NCBI GenBank assembly: GCA_030407005.1
Contig: JAUDYN010000004.1
Location: forward strand, 1,984,001-2,048,000
DNA length: 64,000 nucleotides
Direction of reading: 5' to 3'
Source of the DNA: Desarmillaria ectypa
Lineage: Eukaryota > Basidiomycota > Agaricomycetes > Agaricales > Physalacriaceae
This document shows positions 44,238-56,907 of this stretch, piece by piece. Under the pieces are notes generated by a model. It had not been told where the DNA came from. It ran no database searches and saw only the letters and a list, made by a program, of their open reading frames with translations. Both the position numbers and the translations under genes were made by a program. Positions within the stretch are counted from its first letter, which is position 1; each line of letters begins with the position of its first letter.

Positions 44238-46841
44238 CTATGCGGTAAGTAAACAAAGTATGAAATCGCAATTATCTCTTCGTCTAGATGATAGGAATCG
44301 ACATGGGATGCTCGTGACTGGGGGTAACCCTGTTGAACCAAAAAGGCTCTGCAGCAATGAATCCGCTGATAGCAAGGGCTATTAGATTCTGATAATGCAA
44401 GGAACCGACGAGGACTTGCCAGGAGTGTCCCGTGAATGGATATAGAACAAGCGTATTGAAAAGATACGGGGCCAACAGAAGGCCAAGAAAGACTCGGTTC
44501 TCAGTGCCTCGGCCACGGCTTCATTCGCTGATATTTTTACTTCTGTTATAAGTGAAATGAAAGAAACGAGGCGCAACGAACCTCTTCCGCGGACATCGAT
44601 CACAACGCAGGACGAATGACTGTCTTTAAACCGAGAGATTTCCCAATAAACCGAGTCACCTGCGGTAAAGTCCACGCCACCTACGGAGGTAAATTAACGC
44701 CTGAGTTCAGAGTAGTCATGGTTTAGAGGTACCAGTGATGAACTTCGGTGTTTGATTCTCGTAAACCATTTCATCGTCATACTCGTCCCGCACCAAGCAT
44801 CGGCCGGTGTGAAATAGGACTTGCTTCTCTATGAGGGCATCTTTGGGGATTGACTTGATCACCGCGTATATCGTAGGACTTCTGGAGCCTATACGCTGCG
44901 GTGGCGTGAATTGCGGTAGTGGAGTAATACAATCAACTCACTTTCTCGTACAGTTCATGAGCGACTGCAACCAAATCAAGGTAGCTGGCGTCAGCTAGCC
45001 AAAAAATAGATGCCTGGGAGTGTCCCACCCAGTTGGAATTCTCCTTGAGAGCGGTGACGATACGATCAGCGTGTTGCATGGAAAGCACAGTCTCTAGGGC
45101 TAAAGAAGGCGGAGAAGGCATGGATAGACTTGAGGGAATCAGCCCAATTTGTCCTGATATGAATACTCTTTCATCAGACTAAGATAGTGCATCAACGAAA
45201 AATGTAGACCGACCAAGAAGACACGTACAATGATAGCCTGGGAATATGGACCTATATTTGCGGGTGCCCAATAGCTAAGACTTTGGACATGCAAAGCTTG
45301 TCGATCTGCAAAAGATTTGTCTGCGAAGGCAATACAGTCTATCTTGACGCGTCTGGGACGAGGAAGATCTACAGCGACACACGCTCTAGCCGGCGGACTG
45401 GTACCGAAAAATGTCGCGTACACTCCATTAATTTGAGCAAAAAGATCCATGGAAGAAACAAAAATGTTAATATTTGTACACTGATGTAATCCCAGAGAAT
45501 GTTGGGCGAGCTGGTCTACGTTCACACAAGTTAGAATTGCGCAGTACTAAATGCCTGTGGGACCTATACCTCGAAGCAGGCTGAAACACTCTGTAACTTC
45601 CTCCTCGACAGTGACATTGTCCTGATTCTGGCTTTGCACGTTGCTCACGGTTATCCAAGGGCCTACTCTCGTGGACAAAACACCAAATTCGCACTGTGCT
45701 TTGGAGTCCGTTGGGGCACCCGATGATAATAAATGCGACGATGACAATTCTTCGGACGTGATAGTCTGTAAGATGCTGTCGTACATAGGGCTGATTAACA
45801 GTGGGGGTACAAGTACATCCAGCGTTGTCGGATCCTTTGGCAGGAGAATAGCATTCTTTACTCGTAGATATGCAACGGTTGCAAAATCATTGTCGGAATG
45901 TATGACAACTTCGGTTTCCAATCTGCGGAGGCACATCAGCAGGTGAAAATGTACAAAAAGTAAAATATTAACAGAGAAATGCGACTTTTGAAAACGGGGC
46001 AGTCCAGTGTCAAGCTTTCATATTCGCCGCCCTCACCGCATATGTGAGATCCGTATTTTTCGTTCTGAGGATGTATAAGAAAGGTTTAAGGATGTGTTCA
46101 AGCATCGGTACTGACAAGCTTGAATAATAGAGGCTTCATCTCACCCAGCGATTTCCCTAGATGTTCCTTGGAAAGTCCAATACCAGCGACCTTGATTAGA
46201 ACGGCATTCATCTTAGCGTCAATCATTTCCGATAAAAGTTCGTCTTGGGGTCTTTGCCACAGATAACAGAGGGCGAAAAGAGACAGACGACGGCATCTAC
46301 AGATCAATTAGTGCATGCATCTGCGCAAAAACAGAAGAGACATACACATGTTCTACCCTTACCCTCTGGTAATTGGACAGAATGGCGCCTACCGACACGC
46401 CTGTTATATCGGGATGATGAGACTGATACAGCGGTAAGTATATATACGAATAAATGACTCGATAATGCACCTTGACGGAAGCCAGTAACTCGTACAGATC
46501 CTCGGTTTCATCACCATCCACACCATCTTTCGAATTGCGCCCGCCATACTCAGCTCCCTGTTCCACGGCGCTTCCGCGGATGACCCTGCGGTATAATGGT
46601 ACGTTCAGAGCGTGCGCAACGAGCTCGATGGCATCCTGGCCCACTGTCTGGTACAGATACGAGTCGAGTTCCTCTAAATATGAGGAGTGAGTCGAGGGAA
46701 GTATTGGGGTGGTAAAGGAAGACCTTTCCCGGGCTCAGGACCAAGAGATCCAGCCGCGACCAGTTCATGACCATTTTTTGCACAGTGTAGCAGATTGAAA
46801 CAGCTGTCCTTGCCGCCGCTGAGTAGGGCGACGTACTTCAT
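44238..46841 (-). CDS. DPH6: Diphthine-ammonia ligase with RidA-like domains
   Basis: Catalyses the last step of diphthamide synthesis on eEF2 (ATP-dependent amidation of diphthine). ATG 46841 opens MKYVALLSGGKDSCFNLLHC, the PP-loop SGGKDS of the ATP-pyrophosphatase fold. Then EELDSYLYQTVGQDAIELVA, GVSVGAILSNYQRVRVEH, DAKMNAVLIKVAGIGL and YGSHICGEGGEYESLTLDCP, the latter a Dph6 signature. Two C-terminal RutC/YjgF-type domains follow (SYWAPANIGPYSQAII; GHSQASIFWLADASYLDLVA), as in fungal Dph6. The last junction uses a GC-AG intron (44366-44419, GCAAGT donor): splicing joins IHSRDTP to ADSLLQSLFGSTGLPPVTSI; retention stops at 44382. The protein then ends near the TAG at 44238. About 700-750 residues. 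Confidence 0.88.
44366..44419 (-). other. GC-AG intron in DPH6
   Basis: On the minus strand the intron runs GCAAGT...CTAATAG...ATCAG, 54 nt, with a branch-like CTAAT. Splicing restores the frame into a Pro/Ser/Arg C-terminus; without it the frame stops within the intron. Confidence 0.7.
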
Positions 46842-46919
46842 AATGACAGTTTTTCGCGAAGGGTGCCTAATCCGGACCGTGAGTGAGCCCTGGTGCCGTA
46901 CCGCAATCAACTGTAATCC
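46842..46919. promoter_or_regulatory. 78-bp bidirectional promoter DPH6/FPGS
   Basis: The two ATGs diverge across 78 bp, so both transcripts must start here or inside the opposite gene. No TATA box or long palindrome is visible. Confidence 0.55.
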
Positions 46920-48753
46920 ATGCTAGGCACTGGTCATTCTTTTCCTTCCCTCTTTCGTTCTGTATCTTTATCTTATCGTTATATTCGTTTTCGTTCACGT
47001 TTAATGTCGACCCACTCCTATAAGGAGGCCATCGCATGCCTCAATTCTCTGCAATCCAATGCCGTCGTATTAGAAGCATTGCGTGCATCTGGAGGCCGTT
47101 CGAGTGCCTTTGCCATTCCCGAAATGCTCGAGTATCTGGAACGCATCGGATACAGCGTACGTGTTCGCAAGCAATGCTCGATGTCCTGCTTTTAAATGAT
47201 TCTGGCGACAGCCGGACGATCTCAATGCCCTCAATGTGATTCATATCACCGGAACAAAAGGAAAGGGTTCTACCAGCGCTTTCACTAGCAGTATTCTCCA
47301 GCATGCAAAGCCGGAATGGAAAATTGGTGGGTGCCTCTTTGCTATATTGATTCACATTACTAAATGGTATCAGGTCTATATACATCCCCCCACCTGGTCG
47401 CTGTACGCGAGCGAATTCGCGTCAACGGAGAACCTATATCTGAGGAGCAATTTACAAAATACTTCTTCGAAATATGGGAGAAGTTGGAGAAGAATGATAC
47501 GGTGCTTCATTCCATCCTACCACCTTCAGATTGTGCAATCTGACCTTATCGCAGAGGAAATACGAGAGCACTCCGGCAAAACCAGGATACTTCCGATACC
47601 TAACTTTGCTTGCTTTTCATGCATTTTTGGACATGAAAGTGGACGCGACGGTTCTCGAAGTTGGCGTGGGAGGTACTTACGACAGTACAAATATCGTTCC
47701 TAAGCCCGTGGTCACTGGGATTACAGCACTCGGCATTGACCATGTCACAGTGCTTGGAAAGACATTGAAGGAAATTGCATGGCAAAAGGGAGGTATTTTC
47801 AAGGAAGGCATCCCTGCTTTCACTATGGAGCAACCCCAAGAAGGCATGGAGGTATTGCGCGAACGCGCCAAGGAGCTCAAGGCCTCCAGCTTTACCATTA
47901 CCCCCTTGTTGCCTGGTCTCAGTGACGCGGAACTAGGTCTCGCGGGTGTCCATCAAATACAGAACGGCAATCTTGCGGTTTACCTAGCACAAACCTTCCT
48001 GCAGACCGACGTAGCATTGAATAACTACGTTACAGAGGGTCTCAGGAAGACGAGCTGGCCTGGAAGGTGCCAAACAGTATTCGATCCTTCGTCACACAGT
48101 TTGACTTGGTTCTTGGATGGGGCACATACCCTTGAGAGCCTTGATTGTTGTATGCAGTGGCACGTCAGTCCAGGTGTTGGTCTGCCAGAGAAGTCCACCA
48201 GGTTTGTCAATTCTTCCTTCTCTTTGACAGTGTCCTGATGATGATTTTAGCGCACGACCAAAACGTATGCTTGTCTTTAATTGTACAAGTGGACGATCTG
48301 GTTCTTCTTTCCTGTCGGCTATGTACACAAAACTATCGGCACAACTTCAACTCCATCGAAGCTCGGAGACTCCCGAGCGATACTTTGACGAAGTCATCTT
48401 CTGTACCAACGTCACCTACGCAGACGGGTGCTTCAAAGGAGGCAAGTATGAAGCACAATTCATATGACGGACTGACTTAAAGATGGCATTTAGATTTAAC
48501 TGTCGTCTCGATACCAGAAGCTGATTTAGCTGAGCTAAAGACTCAGCACCAACTTGCAGCCGCTTGGCATCACATAGTGCCTTCGTATCCCCAGGAATCC
48601 ATCCACGTACTGCCCTCTATCGAGCACGCAGTGGACCTAGTGCGGAATGTTACCTCACAGTCTACTAACAGCGTAAGCGTTCTGGTTGCCGGTAGCCTGC
48701 ATCTGGTGGGCGGCCTAATAGAAGTTGCAAATCTTGCCAAAGTTGCATTGTAG
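46920..48753 (+). CDS. MET7: Folylpolyglutamate synthase
   Basis: Adds gamma-glutamates to folates, retaining them in cytosol and mitochondria. Two in-frame ATGs are present: 46920 gives a basic, Ser/Arg/Tyr-rich presequence (SVSLSYRYIRFRSRL) typical of mitochondrial import, and 47004 gives MSTHSYKEAIACLNSL for the cytosolic form. The Mur-ligase core has NALNVIHITGTKGKGSTSAF (P-loop), LYTSPHLVAVRERIRVNGE across an intron, LLAFHAFLDMKVDATVLEVG, VGGTYDSTNIV and GITALGIDHVTVLGKTL. The C-terminal domain has WFLDGAHTLESL, MLVFNCTSGRSG and DEVIFCTNVTY. The end LVAGSLHLVGGLIEVA matches the family, with a TAG at 48751-48753. About 490-510 residues, six introns. Tail-to-tail with SLX4, 69 bp apart. 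Confidence 0.93.
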
Positions 48754-48822
48754 ATCGATATTACCATCACGCATATAGGACCGCAACCTTCAACAGGTTA
48801 ACTTAGATATAATGATTAAATA

Positions 48823-50939
48823 CTATACATTGTAGAACCGTGGAACTCGACGTTTTCCGCGTCTGCCCCGAGTGGCTGCACTATTATAGAAGTGAATAGC
48901 CTACCACAATCATTTTAAGCCGTTGTCATTAGGTAGCTTGACGAATAATCCTACCTGATTATCGAGGAAACATCGCAGTTTCAAGGTAAAGATGCCATTC
49001 GCTGGTCTATCGTCTTTGGCGCCCGCGAGTCTCTCAAAAACGCTGAATTCAATTGGCTGACATTCCAACGTCAGCTAGCTCTTGGAAAGTTGAAACTGCT
49101 CATCATTGGTATACTTGCTTCATACCGTAAGATACGTTGATAGAGTTCCGTATCACGCATTATCTTGTCTTTGAGTTTTTCTTTCCAGTTGGCATCAAAA
49201 TCCTCCTCTTTCCTGTGCTTGTTAACTTCTTTGCCCTTGCCCTTGTGGCGATCTTTAGCGGAAGATTTCCTTGTTGATGTTGTCGATATCACTTTCCTAC
49301 TTCTGCCTTTGGCGGATTGAACAGGTGTTGATTGTGTTGTAGATGGGCTAGGAGAACTTTGGATGCGATTATCTAGATCGGGGTGGAAATACAGACATGC
49401 GTCGCTGAGATCTGAATGATAGCCTTCTTCCAGAGGCAACTCGTCATCTGGTGGAAAAAGACGACTAGCTGTGGCTAAGGGAGACTCGGGAGATCGAGCG
49501 TTTGAGCTGGACGGGGTGAATGAAGGTGGCGGTTTCTGCGTGTTATCAGTCTTGCTTTGGGAATTAAATGGGGAGGACGTACAATAGAAAAACGACTTGG
49601 GCGAGATTATAAGGGGGAAGATGATCCCAAAGACGCTACCTGTAGTGAACCGAGTTCGGAAGGAACAAATGGCTGTTAGCGGGAAATGCCCCGTCGATTG
49701 ACGGTGACGGTGGGGTTGAAGAGGCAGGCTCTGCACCAAATTTGGATGGTCCAAAAACTTGTGTGGCTGGATACGGTTCCGCACCACTATCCGAGTGCAG
49801 TGGGTCGTACAGCATGGGTGAATCATCAGAGATCATACGCTCAGCTAAGGCGCTACGGCCGAAGTGCTGCGTGGCCACAGTTTCATAATCATCCTTCTTG
49901 GACGACAAAAGATGAACTGTGGATGAAGCGCTATGCCCGATGATAGCCTCTGCTTTCTGAAGAATAGCATCACGGGTGTCAACAAGGGTTTTCACGGTAC
50001 CCGAGACATCAACACGTTTAGTACGCTTCCTGGGTCCTGCATCATGAACAACATCATAGAAGTATGTTTCTGGTACGGAGGAGTCCTGTCCCTTCGCTTT
50101 ACCTTTACCCTTTGGAGCTACATCTTCTAGATCCACGTTCTCCAGTGCCTGACGGATGCGTGCACGTACGGCAGAGTCTGTGAAATGGTTTTTCTTCGCA
50201 CATGATTGAACATGCTTCATCTTCTGGGTCGCACTCTTCCTAATGGTCCAGGATATGTTACAGCAAACACATTTCAAGAGGCCTCCGAGCTGCATGTCGG
50301 TAAAGTCCCCAGCAAATCGGTCTGCACGAAGTGTCTTCTTGGAAGCTACGAGTTTTGGTTCCACGCTGTCGGCACGTGAGGTGACGGTTGATGACGACGG
50401 CTTTCGTGTCGGCGGCGCTGGGAAAGCAAACCGAGCTAAGCTTAAGCCCGGTTCATCACCATCTTCATTCTCGGGAAAGTCGTTGAATATCGCCGAATCG
50501 TTCAGAACAGGGAGTGTATATTTCTTCTTGAGTAGTTGTGGCTTGGAGGGGGACGTGACCCCATTGGCGCAGACTGGTGCCAATTCAGACACCTCTTTGA
50601 CAGAGACTCCACGATTCCGAGCGAGCGAGGTGTAAACAAACACAGAATGAGATGAAACAGCAGATACACTGTCGTCTGCGAAACGATGAGTTATTCTGGT
50701 CAGTAGGAGAAATGCTGCTTTTGCTCACCAGATATTTCAATGACGGTACCTATCAGTGCAGATGAAGGAGTTATGCTATTCTGGTCATCGTCGGACAATT
50801 CGATGACAGATGTCACCGTTGGGACATGCAGTTCTTTAGCCTCTTTTCTTTTCTTCCGCTCCAGCCTCCTTTTCTGTCTCAGCGCCTCTCTCTCCGGCTC
50901 GGAATCCTCCACGACATTCTCTTCCACGCAAGGCGCCAT
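48823..50939 (-). CDS. SLX4: SLX4, structure-specific endonuclease scaffold
   Basis: Nuclear scaffold activating the Slx1 nuclease on branched DNA and replication forks. ATG 50939 opens MAPCVEENVVEDSEPEREAL, then a basic helix and SUMO-like motifs (VIELSDDDQ; GTVIEISDD across an intron). A zinc-finger-like element KCVCCNISWTIRKSATQKMK followed by HVQSCAKKN lies near 50180-50280. A long disordered middle follows. The conserved C-terminal Slx1-binding domain appears only after two splices: LYQRILRYE, then GC-AG intron 49057-49118, then PIEFSVFERLAGAKDDRP and TLKLRCFLDNQ, then intron 48901-48954 and AIHFYNSAATRGRRGKRRVP, ending FYNV at a TAG at 48823. Without the first splice the frame stops at 49071. 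About 620 residues. Assignment rests on the C-terminal pattern YEPIxF...LKxFLDxQxIxF. Confidence 0.7.
49057..49118 (-). other. GC-AG intron in SLX4
   Basis: Minus-strand intron GCAAGT...GCTGACG...GTCAG, 62 nt, with a CTGAC branch site. Splicing turns RYEASIPMM (ending at a stop) into RYEPIEFSVF, which matches the family. Confidence 0.7.
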
Positions 50940-51229
50940 CGCTAGTTTCGAAAGTCGAATAAACTTGTGGGATACTTGCAGGTGTGAGTGGAGACGTGCT
51001 GCAGCAGTGCCGTACCTGCTGAGACAGAAAGGTTTGAAATCTTACATAAGACAGCTTAAGCGCGACGCGTTATTTGTGCGTGTTTACCGAGCTCCTCCTT
51101 GTCTTGTCTTGCATCCTTCACCAGATCCATTGTCCCAATTACTGGAGTCTTTTGAAAAATCGTATCTTCTCTCCAGTTAGCCTTTAAAAACAATAGAACT
51201 TTCCCCATCATCGACTCTACACTCCAACC

Positions 51230-54200
51230 ATGGATACCGCGCCAGACAGGCCTGCGGCGTCCGCGGTGACTGTACCAGAAGTTTCCCCAGCAGAACTATA
51301 TGAGGTCCTAGTCGGTGCTACATCCCAAGATCCAGCGCTATTGCGGGAATCCGATAAGCGCTTGAAGCAGATGATGGGCTTATACGGCACTTTTGATGCC
51401 TTACATGATATCGCCTCCCAGAAAGCCCTCCCGCTCCCAGTTCGAAAGCAAGCCATAATACAATTCAAGAACGAAGCTCTCAAGTCATGGAGGTCTCGAA
51501 AGTCAGCAGCAGGACTAATTGATCTTTTCGTGCACTCATAATATTTTAGGGTCCAAAATGATCAGCATCGCCAAAGAATTCGCAACCGTTGCTTGACATT
51601 CTTGGATGAAGATGATGAGACAGTATGACATGGCCACTCTGTCTCTGCTATTTCCGTACTCATAACCAATAGATCGCAAAGTTCAACAATGTTATTGCCT
51701 CCAAGTTGGCACGACTAGACTATCCTGTGTCCTGGTATGTATCAAAGTACCAGTAGCATATCCATACTGATCATTTCTAGGCCGAACCTTGTGACAGAAC
51801 TTATGGCGATTATAGATTCAAGTCTCCAGCGTCGCTATAGTTCTCCATCGGAAGATTTGAGAGATACATTAATGCTGCAAAGGAGTCTTCACCTTCTAAA
51901 CCTCATATTGGGTGAGTTCGCCGCGCATAAAATGCTAACCGGCGTCAGGACAATGTCAGAGGTGAGTCAGGCGCCTTGTCGGTACTGCATTCTATTCATA
52001 CAAGTATAGCTTGTCGATCAACTACATGTCACCCTCTATGGCTACTATTCATCTATATCCTCCAATTTCACTGCTCTCAACTTGGAAGCTATCAACTCGC
52101 CCCAATCGTATAATGATATCTTAATAGGGCACCGGGTATATAAGTGCATCAGCAAGATTGCTGGTTGGCTGTGGCAAAGAAGTGACCGCACGGGCAAAGA
52201 ACAATTCACACAAAAAGAAGCTTGGGTAAATCGGCTGCACATTCTCACGAACACCCCTTTATGACAACATTTCTGTAGTTTCATCAATTCTTTCAGAGCT
52301 CTGCCGTTCAATTACAAGTTTTGTTGGATCTGCGATACAAGATTGTTACTTCCGGTTCAGTGAATACCCATCAATCTTTCAAGTTCGTTGAAACTTTGAC
52401 CACTCATATTCGCCACATTGGCAAATTCTTCCGCCGCCTATCTCAGCTATCACATGCACGTTTTGTCGAACTCCCGATGTGTGGAGACCTTATTATGTTC
52501 TATTGGTCGCTGGTTGTTCAAGCAACAAGTGGCGAGCCTGGCCTTATCGAAGGTATGCTAATACACTCCAATGAATTTGACTTAAATGTGGAAGCTATAG
52601 ATTCACCCACTGCCGTGTATCCCGTCCGAATTCTTGTACAGGGTATGGTGCTCTTCAATGAGAACCTGGCGCAATGGACTCCAAAGAAAAGGGATGGTTC
52701 TTTGAATAAAAATGGTATTTAAATCTGATATTTGTGTATCCTTTCCATAGGCTGATCATATATCACAGCTTTACCAAAAGAGTTCGTTGAAAACGCGGTA
52801 ACAATAATAGTCAGTCGCTTTTTGCCCCTCAATCTAAAGGACCTCGAAAGTTGGATGGCAGATCCTGAGGAGTGGGTCAACATTGACGAGAAAGAGAACG
52901 ACCAATGGGAATTCGAGATACGCGTATGTCTGCTAACATCCTCTACGTTGCATTGACTGAGCAGTCCATGCAGCCCTGTAGTGAAAGAATCTTGATGCAC
53001 TTGTCCAACCAGTTTGCCGACTACGTGGTGCCATTGCTTGAAACAGCATTCAAGCAGGTTGCAAGTGAGCCAACCCGACGCAAGTTACAAACTTGTACGA
53101 CTGACCTTTTCTTTAGGTCAAACCAGCAATGACATGCAAGTCATAGTGCAAAAGGAAGCGTTCTATTGTGCAATCGGTCGCTGCGCTTTGAAGTTGAAAG
53201 CATACATTCCTTTTGAACAATGGGCTGCAGAGAGTTTGGTGGTTGAAGCCCGTAGTTCTGATCCTAAGTCCGTTCTTTCACCATCTCCGTCCTTAGTATT
53301 GATATTCTTGAAGTTTTTGTATCACCAAGAGGCGTATAGCCTGGGTGATAGGCCAATGGGTGTCTCAAACCTGTGTGTCGCCCAACCTTCCCGTTCTTTG
53401 GGATATACTAGTACACCTTTTGAGTGACCGGGGCCCCGGCTCGGATACGGTTGTACGGTTCACGGCTGCGACTGCACTGAGGGAGTGTGTTGACGTGAGC
53501 TGGTAAACATTAGACTCAGATACCATTGCTGATGATTTCCAGACGCTCGAATTCGATGTCAATATTTTCGCTCCATATATCCCGACTACTATCACGGAAC
53601 TTGTCAAACTGATGGGAGAAGCAGACACTCTTGCGGGAAAAACTCGTGTTGGAAACACACTCAATGTCATAATTGATCAGGCAGGAGGCAGGGTATGTTT
53701 TATCCTCCAAGAGAAGCCGAGCACAAGCTTTACTGTCGTTCTCAGATTACGCCCTTTGTGGCAACAATCACAGATCCTCTTCCCAAACTCTGTAAGTCCT
53801 CTCATGAATAGCTGCTTAAGTTCATGTTTATAATCTTTACAAGGGGATAGCGCGGGTAATGATTGGTCCTTCAAAGGATCTCTCCTTACTAGCGTAACAA
53901 ATCTGATCAACGTAAGTATACTTCCTACAACTCTGCCTTACCGATGCCCACTCGCAGTTCAGGCCTTGAAAGGAGACTCGACGTCTTTAGGACATATTAT
54001 CGTTCCTTTGGTACGAGAAAGTCTTAAAGAAGCGGTGAGTGCATATCTTCGCACTTCGACTTTTCACTTCTATCTTTGCAGATTAATCTCGATGAGGATG
54101 GGCTCGTCCTATGGAAGGCCGCATTGCACAATACATTGACAGTACAGAGCGTCAATGAATCCTCGGCACTAATAGAATTGGTCCCTGACGCTATAAAATT

Positions 54201-55323
54201 GCTGGCGACGAACTTGGATCTCCTTGGTAAAACTATTGACATAATCGAGTCATATATGCTTCTAGAGGGAGCACAGATTCTTCAGGTTAGTCTGATGCTT
54301 TGTAGCCGTACGGATTTCATTAAGACAGCTTGTAGGTCTGTGCCATTGACCTGTTCAAAGCCTTCCGCCAGGGATTCGAAAATGTCAATATCACCGTTAA
54401 CCGAAGGGATATGCTAGTAGCGCTTAATCTAATCGTGTCAATAACGCCTTCTTCCTTATGGGGCGAAGCTTTGCACGTGTCTGGGTTGTTCGCCTACCTC
54501 ATGAAAATACTCCTTGATGGGGAGGTATATTGTTTCTTCAAGCCAGTTAACCGCACACTAAATTCGTTTTGTTAAGATCGTCACTTATATCTTGGCTGAA
54601 CATATATACGTCTGGTCGCGAATCGTCATGGCGGACCGTCAAATGTTCTTGCAGTTGATGACTGCCACCGCACCGGTCCTTGGCATGACAGAGGCGAAGT
54701 TGTATGAACGGCTAATGGACGCGTGGTGGGACAAAGTATGTTCATTGGCTGGATAGCAGAATGTATACTGATTTGATTAGTTTGACTCGATGTCGGAACC
54801 AAGACATCGAAAACTGTGTGCTATGGGGATTGCCGCTCTTGTCTCAACTGGAAAACACGAGGTGTTGGAAAGACTCCCAACTGAAATTTTCAACATGTGG
54901 TCAGAAGTATTTCTAGACCTCAAAGAGTCTAAGGATCGAGCGTATGGCCTTTATCATCTTCTCAGCGCGAGATGTTGTTAAGAATCCTTTTTCAAGGTCT
55001 GCTGAGCCGTTACATCGTTATTGGGAGTTTGATGATACATCGTCGGATAATTTTTACAAGGACACTACTGGCACACCCGAACATGATCGGCGCAAACTGG
55101 TAAGTGTAATTGTTGGAAGATCACTTCGGCTGCCGTCTAATCATGCGTGCAGGTTTATGAAGGAGATCCTGTTCGCACCATCAAACTAACTGAGTATGTT
55201 GGAGCTCATCTGAGGGAGGCCGAGGCGCTTTATGGTACAGAATCGTTCCGAGCCCAATATATCTCCAAAGCGGACCCCATCATCTTGCAGGAGATAGAAA
55301 AGGCCTTGGCAAAAGGCCTTTGA
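51230..55323 (+). CDS. KAP120: Importin-11/Kap120-type karyopherin
   Basis: Importin-beta family nuclear transport receptor built of HEAT repeats. ATG 51230 opens MDTAPDRPAASAVTVPEVSP. The N-terminal Ran-binding region shows LPVRKQAIIQFKNEALKSWR and, after an intron, RIRNRCLTFLDEDDE, then IAKFNNVIASKLARLDYPVS and WPNLVTELMAIIDSSLQ. LRDTLMLQRSLHLLNLILGE, DLESWMADPEEWVNIDEKEN with DQWEFEIRPCSERILMHL is the central Kap120/importin-11 signature. FCITKRRIAWVIGQWVSQTC and VVRFTAATALRECVD follow across introns. The C-terminus has YVGAHLREAEALYGTESF, ending EIEKALAKGL with TGA 55321-55323. About 1000 residues and more than fifteen introns, the longest gene here. Divergent from SLX4 across 290 bp. Confidence 0.9.
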
Positions 55324-55423
55324 AGAATGATTTTCGTCCCGTTTAGCTCACCCATATATATCATGTTTCTATCCTGAATTCCGGTTCTTAAGTTCGGTTC
55401 AATATTATAGTCTTCGATACAAA

Positions 55424-56907
55424 TCAGTAATCGTCAGAAAGTCCGGATTCACTGTAAGATCCAATTGAACCTGAGAGGTCTGTGGTATCGAAGTCGAAGT
55501 CGCTACTGAAATCATAGTCACTTCCGCTAACCTCATCAATTTCCACAGCGAACCGCTCAGCGCCACGGACAATCTCTGTACACCTCAGACATTCCCATCC
55601 TTCGTCCTCTGCATCATCGACCGCACGCATCATCCGTTCAGCTATACAGTGGTAGCAGTACACATGCCCACACGACGTTATGTACGGCGTGTACAATGGG
55701 TATGCAGGAGGTTCGGTTTGTGACACGACATCAGAATTGGATTGGGAGACTGCAAGTGCAGTAAACGCGTTTGCTGAATCGGTCATATTGAGGTTAAATG
55801 AAGCGTTTTCTGCACAGATCGCGCATTGATCCTCAGGCAATGAATGGTACTTGCCAAACGCTTGGGAGATACGTGGTACTGTGTTTGAAGGATCTGATCG
55901 TTTGCCAAATGCCGATTGGAGTTTGGATGGTATTGACGCGAATGATGCCGTGATGCGATTGACTCGACGGCGTACTTTCCGAGCACTGATGAGAGGCAAA
56001 AGGAATAGCAGAAATTCCTATGAGCGAAGTTAAGTCAAGCTGCCCTTGTAAAGCTTTTATACATACGGTGAATGCATGCCAGACCATCTGGCGATTCATG
56101 AATTCGTAGCTGACGTCACGTCTGAGTGAAGCTCGAGACGGAACCAGTCGCATGTTCACTAATCGGTCGGCGACGGTACGAAAGCTGATGAACCATGAGA
56201 TGAAGTTACTAGGATGGGTGTGACACACACCGGCCATCCCAGAGGAATGCCACAAAGCTGGAGAGGCTGAGTAGTGTGTATGATGATTCGAAGGAAGTCA
56301 ACAGATCCCATGCTTTGCGGCGGATGTCAGAAGTAGGTGCATCTGGCCAAGCACGAGAAAGTGCGTGGGCACGAAATCGGGAATGTACATATGGTGCAAG
56401 CATGGTGAGGGTGCCGTGAATTATTAGTATTCGTTTCGGTAGACCAGAGGCTGCAGAATTATTCAATAAGTCATGAGATGGATAAGAAACAGGTGCGCAC
56501 GAGTAAGAGAACGGCCATGAGATGCTGAAGGCGCAACTGTGTAACGAAGATCCTGCAGCTTTGCACCGTAGCTGGCGCCGGTATTCCAGATCGACAGCTT
56601 GTACAGCACCAAGTGAATAAGTAAAGTAAGCTCTTGTTCGAAACGTCCTTTAAATGAAGACTTTGGAAGGTTTAGGACAGGGTAAACAGTAACCAAGAAA
56701 TAGATTCACGTTTGCCAGCACCAGAGCCTTGTTTAGCGGCTCTTGAAGAAGGGAAATGAGCTCCTGGTCGAGGATCTCAGCATCGAGCTGCCCGACGCGT
56801 GATATAGGCACATTTTCCGGCGACGAGAGGTGCAGAGACTGGCGCAATACATTCAAGCGTGGCTGGGCAGCATTCCAGGCGTTCTCCCAGGTGGAGGACG
56901 GTGACAT
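55424..56907 (-). CDS. PEX2: Peroxin 2, RING E3 of peroxisome import
   Basis: Integral peroxisomal membrane RING ligase that with Pex10 and Pex12 ubiquitinates and recycles the Pex5 receptor. First ATG in frame is 56907 (MSPSSTWENAWNAAQPRLNV). Then LDAEILDQELISLLQEPLNK, FEQELTLLIHLVLYKLSIWN, GASYGAKLQDLRY, GLPKRILIIHGTLTMLAPYV and SFESSYTLLSLSSFVAFLWD (membrane segments). YRTVADRLVNMRLVPSRASL and SYEFMNRQMVWHAFT are strongly conserved in Pex2. The RING is in the last exon: CAICAE near 55825, PYITSCGHVYCYHCIAERM near 55640-55680, WECLRCTEIV near 55580. The tail is acidic and Ser-rich. About 430 residues. The ATG lies 76 bp from the PheRS alpha ATG. Confidence 0.93.

Noticed and set aside
44382..44675. 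DPH6 ending at IRI at 44382
   Set aside because: That stop lies inside a GC-AG intron; the spliced frame continues to 44238.
48001..48328. Minus-strand ORFs inside folylpolyglutamate synthase
   Set aside because: They are antisense to a well-supported gene with Mur-ligase motifs.
49071..49826. SLX4 ending at FPRAS at 49071
   Set aside because: Splicing the GC-AG intron 49057-49118 restores RYEPIEFSVF and a conserved C-terminus ending at 48823.
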